Shown: positions 1 through 6,949 of the stretch, piece after piece
How positions within the stretch are numbered: the first letter of the stretch is position 1
Layout of the letters: the number at the start of each line of letters is the position of its first letter
From: Anaerolineales bacterium UBA7227
Lineage (GTDB): Bacteria; Chloroflexota; Anaerolineae; Anaerolineales; Villigracilaceae
DNA length: 6,949 nt
Direction of reading: 5' to 3'
Assembly (NCBI GenBank): GCA_002473085.1
Contig: DKTP01000063.1
Span: 1 to 6,949 of the forward strand
Translations under genes and position numbers: made by a program
The notes under the pieces: generated by a model
Told to the model about the DNA's origin: nothing
The model's database searches: none
Seen by the model: only the letters and a program-made list of their open reading frames with translations

Positions 1-2564
<2,564 letters not shown>

Positions 2565-2569
2565 TTGTG

Positions 2570-2574
2570 CCTCC
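2570..2574 (-). promoter_or_regulatory. Ribosome binding site of ppdK
   Basis: On the minus strand GGAGG lies 5 nt before the ATG at 2562-2564 (GGAGGCACAAATG). This fixes the start, which gives the MKKWVY N-terminus typical of PPDK. Confidence 0.85.
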
Positions 2575-2589
2575 GGGATTAATGATTCG

Positions 2590-2619
2590 ATTTGACCTCC
2601 GGCTTATGCAAGCCGTCAA
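2590..2619 (-). promoter_or_regulatory. Candidate ppdK promoter with an internal palindrome (possible operator)
   Basis: Read on the minus strand, TTGACG (2614-2619, 5 of 6 to the -35 consensus) is followed after 18 nt by TCAAAT (2590-2595, 4 of 6 to the -10 consensus). The predicted transcript would start near 2583 and carry a leader of about 20 nt with the GGAGG. The spacer is almost filled by an inverted repeat, CGGCTT-ATGC-AAGCCG at 2600-2615. Flanking TTGA (2592-2595) and TCAA (2616-2619) extend the symmetry after a 4-nt bulge. The position between -35 and -10 suits a repressor site; that role is inferred. A second, weaker candidate is the extended -10 TGGTAAACT at 2646-2654, minus strand. 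Confidence 0.4.
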
Positions 2620-2750
2620 CTTGTGAAAATTACTACATAAAAATAAGTTTACCACAGGAAAAGATTCCAGAAATCACATGCCTCGCGGAAAATTGTCACC
2701 TTCCTTCTCATACGAAACTCATGCGCGCCCGCGTGCATTCTGTAAGCCGG

Positions 2751-2785
2751 TTGCAAAGTGGAAACGAAGATTTATCAAGCATAAT
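2751..2785 (+). promoter_or_regulatory. Candidate promoter of the receiver gene, giving a very short or absent leader
   Basis: TTGCAA (2751-2756) and TATCAA (2773-2778) are spaced by 16 nt and each match the -35/-10 consensus at 4 of 6 positions; transcription would begin near 2785. An alternative -10, CATAAT (2780-2785, 5 of 6), has no good -35 and would start transcription at about 2792, exactly on the ATG. Either way the leader would be 0-8 nt. No Shine-Dalgarno sequence precedes the ATG, which agrees with a leaderless or near-leaderless message. Confidence 0.3.
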
Positions 2786-2791
2786 AGCCGC

Positions 2792-3241
2792 ATGAAAGTT
2801 CTCTCCATAGACGACGACATTGCCATGACTGAACTGACAGCCATGCTTCTTCGGACGCATGGCTTCGACGTATTGGCATCCAACAACGCGCGCGAGGCCA
2901 TTCTAATGGTCCGCGAAAAACGTCCGCACGCGGTCATTCTCGACTTGATGATGCCCGACATGGACGGACGCCAGGTCTGCCGCGCCATCCGCGAATTCAG
3001 CAACGTGCCGATCATCATCCTCTCCGCGCTCAACGACCCCGAGACGGTCGCCTCCGCGCTCGACAGCGGCGCGGACGACTACCTCGTCAAGCCTGTCCCC
3101 TCCGACGTGCTGGCCGCGCATCTCAACCGCCTCATCAAACGGACGGGACAACTCAATATCTCGCCCGACAAATTCACCAACAAGTGGATCCCGTCCATTC
3201 CGCCCTCGCCGACCCAACCGGCTCCAAACATGACGAAATGA
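2792..3241 (+). CDS. Stand-alone response regulator receiver protein (CheY/REC type)
   Basis: A 149-residue cytoplasmic phosphoacceptor protein of a two-component pathway. The receiver fold fills residues 1-118: acidic cluster Asp7-Asp8-Asp9 after the first strand (MKVLSIDDD), phosphoacceptor Asp51 in VILDLMMPDMDG, switch Ser78 in IIILSAL, and conserved Lys100 in DYLVKP. There is no DNA-binding or enzymatic output domain; residues 121-149 form a short proline-rich tail (PSIPPSPTQP). The start at 2792 is chosen because the receiver begins directly at this Met; the upstream in-frame ATG at 2678 adds 38 residues that look non-coding. No histidine kinase is adjacent, so the partner is unknown. 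It could act like CheY/Spo0F by protein contact, or pass phosphate in a relay. It is divergent from ppdK and may share the intergenic region for control, but with no DNA-binding domain it is unlikely to bind it directly. Confidence 0.9.
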   Translation: MKVLSIDDDIAMTELTAMLLRTHGFDVLASNNAREAILMVREKRPHAVILDLMMPDMDGRQVCRAIREFSNVPIIILSALNDPETVASALDSGADDYLVKPVPSDVLAAHLNRLIKRTGQLNISPDKFTNKWIPSIPPSPTQPAPNMTK

Positions 3242-3264
3242 CTGCCGAAAGGCGGTTTTTGTTT
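3241..3264 (+). terminator. Rho-independent terminator of the receiver gene
   Basis: The stem ACTGCC (3241-3246) pairs with GGCGGT (3251-3256), including one G-T wobble, across a GAAA tetraloop, and is followed by TTTTGTTT. It begins at the last base of the stop codon. On the minus strand the wobble becomes an A-C mismatch and no T-tract follows, so it should not stop the converging hydrolase transcript well. Confidence 0.8.
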
Positions 3265-3273
3265 GCGACAAGT

Positions 3274-4041
3274 TTACTTTATCCAACCGAGGAACGCGTC
3301 CGCCGCCGCGCGCGGGGACTCCATCATCGGCATGTGACCGCATCCCGGCAACTCCACGAGCCGGGCGCGCGGGACCCGGGCCTGGATCTCGCGGGCGCGT
3401 TCGACGGGGATCAGCCCGTCCGCGTCGCCGTGAACGAGGAGGAGCGGGAACGCGGACTCTTCGAGCGCCTGCATCGTGTCCGCGCGTTCCGCCATCGCTT
3501 TGAGCGAGCCGATGTAAGCGGAGGTCTTTTGCCTCCGCATCAGGTCGTGGACGAATTTTCGCACGCGCGGGTCGGGCGTGAGATTTTCGGTCATCGCCGC
3601 AACCGTGTCGTCGATCCCGTTTTCAGCGATGTTCCAGGCCTGGGCGTAGCGTCCCTGCCGGCGCTCGGGCGCGTCCGCCGCGGCTTGCGACGCGACCAGC
3701 GCCAGTCCGCGCACGCGGCGGGGATACGCGGACGCGAAAGCCAGCGCGACGTATCCGCCCATCGAATGTCCCGCGAGGAAGGCGGACTCGAGTCCGAGAT
3801 GGTCGAGCAGGGCGGCGAGGTCGTCGGCGAGGTCGCGCATCGCATAATCCGCGTCCGCTGCGTCGCTCTGGCCGAACCCGCGCAGGTCGGGGAGGATCAA
3901 ATCAAAGTCGTCCTTCAGCAGCGGGACGATCTCATCCCAGATCGTGTGGTCGAGCGGAAAACCGTGGATCAACACCAGCGGCGCGCCGTGCCCAAAACGT
4001 TCAAAAGCGAGCGAGAGATTATCGCGGGAGAATTTAATCAT
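3274..4041 (-). CDS. Alpha/beta-fold hydrolase
   Basis: A 255-residue soluble serine hydrolase of the alpha/beta hydrolase superfamily; the substrate cannot be told from sequence. Visible motifs are the oxyanion-hole HGFP at 26-29, the strand PDLRGFGQSD at 51-60, the nucleophile elbow GHSMGG with Ser93, the acid in HGDADGLIP (probably Asp208), and catalytic His236 in GCGHMPMMESP. A cap region lies at about 120-195. Length is typical for 3-oxoadipate enol-lactonase-like or esterase-like members. No signal peptide is present. The frame can be extended 11 codons upstream to a TTG, but the ATG at 4039-4041 has GGAGG 8 nt ahead and is the better start. It is last in the minus-strand cluster, 49 nt after the exonuclease gene, and probably co-transcribed with it. 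A functional link to the other genes is not evident. Confidence 0.92.
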   Translation of the reverse strand: MIKFSRDNLSLAFERFGHGAPLVLIHGFPLDHTIWDEIVPLLKDDFDLILPDLRGFGQSDAADADYAMRDLADDLAALLDHLGLESAFLAGHSMGGYVALAFASAYPRRVRGLALVASQAAADAPERRQGRYAQAWNIAENGIDDTVAAMTENLTPDPRVRKFVHDLMRRQKTSAYIGSLKAMAERADTMQALEESAFPLLLVHGDADGLIPVERAREIQARVPRARLVELPGCGHMPMMESPRAAADAFLGWIK

Positions 4042-4049
4042 TGCAGCGC

Positions 4050-4054
4050 CCTCC
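4050..4054 (-). promoter_or_regulatory. Ribosome binding site deciding the hydrolase start
   Basis: Minus-strand GGAGG, 8 nt before the ATG at 4039-4041. It lies inside the longer open frame, so it favours the inner ATG over the upstream TTG at 4072-4074. Confidence 0.75.
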
Positions 4055-4090
4055 AAAGACTTGATCCGCGTCAAAAGACGGGTCTCAAAT

Positions 4091-4624
4091 TCACTTCCAA
4101 TTCACATTGACCTTCAACTTGCTTCCGAGTTTCGAGTAATAATACGCGAAGCCGTTGTCGCGCCCAAACTCATACACGCGGCGGGTGATGTCCACATCGG
4201 CTTTGCAATACTCGGCCACCCTGTCGAGTTCGCCTGCGCGGAACCACTCCACGCTTTGCAGGCCGTCGGCGGTCTTCGCCGCGCCGAGGGTGGCCTTCGC
4301 CAGCGAATCGAGGGAGAGACGGAAACCCAACGCGCGGAAAATATCGGCCAGCATGTCGGTCGTGCGGAAGGAGCGGAAATTTTCGGCGGGCGCGTAGGGT
4401 TTGAGAACCTCGTAATCGAAGTTGACGATGTTGAATCCGACGACGCGGTCGGCGGCTTTCAGTTCCGCCACGAGCGCGGGCGCGTCCTGCTCCCAATATA
4501 CGGCGAAGTCGTTCCGCGCCGTTGACCAGGTGACGCCGCAGGCGAGTTTCAGCGCGGCCATGTTCCGCCCGCCGACTTCGTCAAAGGTCTTTTGCGTTTC
4601 AAGGTCGAAATAGACGATATTCAT
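4091..4624 (-). CDS. Small DEDDy-type 3'-5' exonuclease (ribonuclease H-like fold)
   Basis: A 177-residue protein made of one DEDD exonuclease domain. Exo I is VYFDLET with Asp7 and Glu9; Exo II is VVGFNIVNFDYEVL with Asp70; Exo III is YCKADVD with Tyr139 and Asp143 in the Y-x3-D spacing of the DEDDy subgroup. The family removes nucleotides from 3' ends by two-metal catalysis. It resembles the exonuclease domain related to B-family polymerases and the RNase H-like domains found next to some helicases, but here it stands alone, without polymerase, helicase or HRDC segments. DNA or RNA preference cannot be read from sequence. The ATG is preceded by AGGA about 11 nt upstream, a mediocre ribosome site. 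It lies 66 nt after the CCA-enzyme gene and 49 nt before the hydrolase, so it could belong to the same operon, though a hairpin separates it from cca. Confidence 0.85.
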   Translation of the reverse strand: MNIVYFDLETQKTFDEVGGRNMAALKLACGVTWSTARNDFAVYWEQDAPALVAELKAADRVVGFNIVNFDYEVLKPYAPAENFRSFRTTDMLADIFRALGFRLSLDSLAKATLGAAKTADGLQSVEWFRAGELDRVAEYCKADVDITRRVYEFGRDNGFAYYYSKLGSKLKVNVNWK

Positions 4625-4656
4625 TTCAACTCAATTCCTGGGATTCTTGAAATACG

Positions 4657-4679
4657 ATCCGAAAGCAGAGCTTTCGGAT
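4657..4679. repeat. Perfect 10-bp inverted repeat between cca and the exonuclease gene
   Basis: ATCCGAAAGC (4657-4666) and GCTTTCGGAT (4670-4679) are perfect complements across a 3-nt AGA loop. As minus-strand RNA it forms a strong hairpin starting 11 nt after the cca stop codon. The sequence after it, CGTATTTC, is a poor U-tract, so it is at best a weak terminator. It could also be an RNA-processing or 3'-stabilising stem, or a copy of a dispersed palindromic element. It recurs nowhere else in the window. Confidence 0.75.
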
Positions 4680-4690
4680 TCCAAAATCGT

Positions 4691-6340
4691 TCATGTTTTA
4701 TTTTTGACGCTCTCCTCCAGCCACTTTCGCCCGAATTCCAGCGCTTCTTCCCGCGTGGACACTTTGCCAGTCGCCTGCCCCTCGCGGACGACCTCGAGGA
4801 TCTCTCCCACGCGGCGGCCTGGCGCGAGGTTCAGTTCGCGCATCACGTCGTTGCCGTCCAGCAGTTTCGGCGGCGAGACGATCTCCTCGGGGCGCTCGAA
4901 ATAATTTTCGAGCAGGACGCGGCAGACATCCAGCGCGGCCGTCCATGTCTCCTGTTTGAGATTGGGACCGTGCGTGGCGCGCAGGTCTGCCAGCGCCAGC
5001 AGGACGAGATCGAGTCCCGCTTCGCCGCTGTCCTTGAAGAAGCGATAGATGGCGCGGCGCGACGGGTCCTTGCCCTCGCCGTCCTTGCGGCTGACGTGGA
5101 AGTGGATGCGCATGTGGTTCGCGATAATGACCGTCATGCGTTCGATTTCGTCGTTGCTGAACGCCCAGGCGCGGGCGCGCGCCGCGGCCGCCTCCGCGCC
5201 CAGTTCGTCGTGACCCCAAAAGCGGATGCGGCCAGTCTCGTCTTTTGTCGCGGTCTGCGGCTTGGCGACGTCGTGATAGAGCGCGGCGAAGAACAGCAGT
5301 CCACGCACGGAGCGGTCGGCGTTGAGCAGTTTCGCAAAGTGTTCCGCGTACTGCTCGCGGTAGCGTCCCAGCCGCAGGACGAGCAAACCCGTGAACAGGT
5401 CGCCCGTCTGCTCGGCTTGATAGTCGGGCGCGAGCGCGGCGAGGATCTCATCCAGCGCGGCGAGGACTTGCAGCGTGTGCTCCCAGACGTCGTAAATATG
5501 CGGCTCGGGCTGGACGACTCCTTTCATCGCTTCGAGTTCGGGCAAAATAAAATGGATGACGCCAAGCATATCCAGCGCGCGGACGGAGGCCGAGGCCTGC
5601 GGACCTTCGAGGATTTTCAGGAATTCGTCGCGGACGCGTTCGCTCGAAACCTGACCGAGGAGCGGCGCGGCGGACTTCATCACCCCCCGCGTCTCGGGCT
5701 CGATCTGGAACCCGAACGCGGCCGCCTGACGAATCCCGCGCAGGACCCTGATCGGGTCGTCGCGCATGGACGCGTCGGAGCAGGCGCGCAGTTTTTTGGC
5801 GCGCAGGTCGGCCGCGCCCGAGAGCGGGTCGAGCAGGGACATCGTCCGCAAGTCCACGGCCAGGGCGTTGACGGTGAAGTCGCGGTTGCGGAGGTCGTCT
5901 TCGAGGGAGTCGCCGCGGTAGGAGGCGAAGTCCAGTTTTTCGCGCGAGCCGTCGGGATGAGTCACGATGACGCGGCCAGTGTCGCGTTCGTCGTCGAGGG
6001 GAAACACGTCCGCGCCGAGGGAGTTGGCGACGCGTCGGGCAAGTTTGATCCCGTCGGAGGGCGCGACCAGGTCGAGGTCCAGGGAGACGCGGCCGAGCAT
6101 GGCGTCCCGCGTCGCGCCGCCGACGAGGTAGAGTTCCACGTCGGGCAGGGCCGCGCGGACTTTGTCCAACAGGGGCGAAAAAGTAAATGGGGAATGGGGC
6201 GGCATGTAGACGATTTCGGGCGTTTCTTTGGGACGACTGGCCGCCGCGGCGCGCTGGGCTTGTTCGGGCGTGCCGCCCTGCGCGACGATCTGTCCGCGCA
6301 CTTTCGCGATCCAACGACCAGCGTAGGAGGAGTCGGACAT
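4691..6340 (-). CDS. cca: CCA tRNA nucleotidyltransferase with HD domain and N-terminal DUF5678-like module
   Basis: A 549-residue class II nucleotidyltransferase, expected to build or repair the 3' CCA end of tRNA. Residues 5-47 form an extra module (AGRWIAKVRGQIVAQGG, then a helix and EIVYMP) resembling DUF5678. The catalytic head follows: YLVGGATRDAMLG at 71-83, metal-binding Asp88 and Asp90 in LDLDLV, RDFTVNALA at 153-161, and the nucleotide-template motif RDDPIRVLRGIRQA at 193-206, where the usual EDxxR reads DDxxR. SSERVRDEFLKIL at 232-244 matches the neck motif. An HD phosphohydrolase-type domain lies at about 283-460, with His288, His356-Asp357 and His409. The start at 6340 lies 11 nt after the hpt stop and has no clear ribosome site, suggesting translational coupling to hpt. 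A poly(A) polymerase, or an enzyme adding only CC or only A, cannot be excluded, because these share the same head. Confidence 0.88.
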   Translation of the reverse strand: MSDSSYAGRWIAKVRGQIVAQGGTPEQAQRAAAASRPKETPEIVYMPPHSPFTFSPLLDKVRAALPDVELYLVGGATRDAMLGRVSLDLDLVAPSDGIKLARRVANSLGADVFPLDDERDTGRVIVTHPDGSREKLDFASYRGDSLEDDLRNRDFTVNALAVDLRTMSLLDPLSGAADLRAKKLRACSDASMRDDPIRVLRGIRQAAAFGFQIEPETRGVMKSAAPLLGQVSSERVRDEFLKILEGPQASASVRALDMLGVIHFILPELEAMKGVVQPEPHIYDVWEHTLQVLAALDEILAALAPDYQAEQTGDLFTGLLVLRLGRYREQYAEHFAKLLNADRSVRGLLFFAALYHDVAKPQTATKDETGRIRFWGHDELGAEAAAARARAWAFSNDEIERMTVIIANHMRIHFHVSRKDGEGKDPSRRAIYRFFKDSGEAGLDLVLLALADLRATHGPNLKQETWTAALDVCRVLLENYFERPEEIVSPPKLLDGNDVMRELNLAPGRRVGEILEVVREGQATGKVSTREEALEFGRKWLEESVKNKT

Positions 6341-6351
6341 GAAACGGGCGC

Positions 6352-6921
6352 TTACGCGTCGGGTTTGTATTTCTCCAGGTCCACCACGCCGACGAAGGGC
6401 AGGTTGCGGTAGTATTCGTCAATGTCGAGACCGTAGCCGAAGACGTAGGCGTTGGGGATGGTAAAACCGCAATAGTGGACGGGGACTTCGACTTCGCGCC
6501 GCTCGGCTTTGTCGAGCAGGACGCAAACCTTGAGGCTCTTCGGCTGGCGCGTGCCAAGCAATTCCAGCACGGAGGCGATGGTGTTCCCGCTGTCTATGAT
6601 GTCTTCGACGAGGAGGGCGTGCCTGCCCTGGATGTTGGTCATCAGGTCCATCGTCACGCGGACGTTGCCGCTGGATTCGCGCGCGCCCGCGCCGTAGGAT
6701 GAGATCGCCATGAAATCAATCCGATGCGGGACGGTGATGTGGCGCATCAGGTCCACGAGGAAGGGCACGCCGCCGCGCAGGATGCAGATGAGGAGCAGGT
6801 TGCCGTCCGAATCGGCGTAGTCGCGGCTGATCTCTTCTCCAAGTTCGCGCACGCGGTTCTGGAGGGTGGCGGGATCAATGAGGGTTTGGGCGAGGAAGTC
6901 GGTGTAGTGTTGTGGGGACAT
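6352..6921 (-). CDS. hpt: Hypoxanthine (guanine) phosphoribosyltransferase
   Basis: Salvages hypoxanthine and guanine to IMP and GMP using PRPP, in the cytosol. At 189 residues it has the usual bacterial length. Visible are ILRGG at 47-51 (the PPi-binding loop), the flexible-loop SSYG at 74-77, the PRPP signature VEDIIDSGNT at 105-114 with Asp110 as general base, purine-contacting Lys138 in LLDKAE, and FGYGLDIDE at 161-169 with metal-contacting Asp166. The ATG at 6919-6921 gives the expected N-terminus but has no Shine-Dalgarno sequence; the 28 nt visible upstream are mostly an 8-nt tandem repeat. It is the first visible gene of the minus-strand cluster, with cca 11 nt downstream. In many bacteria hpt neighbours tilS and ftsH, so a tRNA-related neighbour is not out of character. 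What lies upstream is beyond the window. Confidence 0.95.
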   Translation of the reverse strand: MSPQHYTDFLAQTLIDPATLQNRVRELGEEISRDYADSDGNLLLICILRGGVPFLVDLMRHITVPHRIDFMAISSYGAGARESSGNVRVTMDLMTNIQGRHALLVEDIIDSGNTIASVLELLGTRQPKSLKVCVLLDKAERREVEVPVHYCGFTIPNAYVFGYGLDIDEYYRNLPFVGVVDLEKYKPDA

Positions 6922-6929
6922 AGGTTGGG

Positions 6930-6949
6930 TAGTTGGCTAGTTGGCTAGT
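6930..6949. repeat. 8-nt tandem repeat (TAGTTGGC) just upstream of hpt, cut by the window edge
   Basis: TAGTTGGC occurs at 6930-6937 and 6938-6945, followed by TAGT at 6946-6949, so the array probably continues beyond the edge. A degenerate unit (TAGGTTGGG, 6921-6929) overlaps the hpt start codon. On the coding strand it reads ACTAGCCA repeated and leaves no purine-rich ribosome site before the ATG. Confidence 0.8.

Larger units (their letters stand above)
2565..2791. other. Divergent intergenic region between ppdK and the receiver gene
   Basis: This 227-bp stretch separates the ppdK start from the receiver start and must hold the promoters of both. The middle, about 2620-2670, is AT-rich (runs such as ACATAAAAATAAG) unlike the GC-rich genes on either side. 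A short GGAA-AAGA-TTCC inverted repeat lies near 2657-2668. An ATG at 2678 opens the receiver frame 38 codons early, but the added residues do not look like a receiver N-terminus and no ribosome site is suitably spaced. I see no convincing small gene or RNA here. Confidence 0.6.

Noticed and set aside
2678..2791. N-terminal extension of the receiver protein from the upstream ATG
   Set aside because: The 38 extra residues are unlike receiver proteins, and the nearest AGGAA is about 17 nt from that ATG. The receiver fold starts exactly at the Met at 2792.
2592..2795. 67-codon plus-strand small frame in the intergenic region
   Set aside because: It has no ribosome site, overlaps both candidate promoters and has no recognisable sequence.
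3241..3264. Bidirectional terminator serving both converging genes
   Set aside because: The T-tract lies only on the plus-strand side, and the G-T wobble becomes an A-C mismatch in the opposite transcript. I call it for the receiver gene only.
3184..4110. 308-codon plus-strand frame opposite the hydrolase
   Set aside because: It overlaps the end of the receiver gene in another frame, crosses its terminator and is antisense to an intact hydrolase with a full catalytic triad.
4592..6412. 606-codon open frame on the plus strand opposite cca
   Set aside because: It is antisense across the entire CCA enzyme gene and runs into hpt and the exonuclease gene. The composition is shadow-like, with many Arg, Gly, Val and Asp, and no recognisable motif is present.
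5448..6557. 369-codon minus-strand frame overlapping cca and hpt
   Set aside because: It is an alternative frame of two clearly identified genes, and its Arg/Pro/Ser-rich product is typical of frame-shifted GC-rich coding DNA.

Overview
The window looks like an ordinary chromosomal segment of a moderately high-GC bacterium. From protein style and the short CTAGTTGG-type tandem repeat at the right edge I favour Chloroflexota (Anaerolineae-like). That is recognition from memory, not a search result, and is only moderately certain. No phage, transposase, CRISPR, rRNA or tRNA signal was seen.

Layout, left to right. (1) Positions 1-2564, minus strand: almost all of a pyruvate, phosphate dikinase gene (ppdK), missing only its last ~40 codons beyond the left edge. 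(2) Positions 2565-2791: a 227-bp divergent intergenic region, AT-rich in the middle, with a palindrome inside a candidate ppdK promoter and a candidate promoter very close to the start of the next gene. (3) Positions 2792-3241, plus strand: a stand-alone CheY-like receiver protein followed by a good intrinsic terminator. (4) Positions 3274-6921, minus strand: four co-directional genes transcribed right to left: hypoxanthine phosphoribosyltransferase (hpt), an HD-domain CCA tRNA nucleotidyltransferase with an extra N-terminal module, a small DEDDy-type 3'-5' exonuclease, and an alpha/beta hydrolase. hpt and cca are 11 nt apart; cca and the exonuclease are separated by 66 nt containing a perfect 10-bp hairpin; the exonuclease and hydrolase are 49 nt apart. 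The receiver gene and this cluster converge with only 32 nt between stop codons.

Functionally, the right-hand cluster combines purine salvage (hpt), tRNA 3'-end synthesis/repair (cca) and a nuclease whose fold could act on nucleic-acid 3' ends. The hydrolase is probably a passenger. ppdK is a separate unit of central carbon metabolism (PEP/pyruvate interconversion). The receiver has no kinase or output domain nearby.

Nothing here amounts to a clearly new system. The points most worth checking are the DUF5678-like module fused to the CCA enzyme, the repeat that occupies the ribosome-binding position of hpt, the palindrome placed between the -35 and -10 of ppdK, and the exonuclease/CCA-enzyme pairing.
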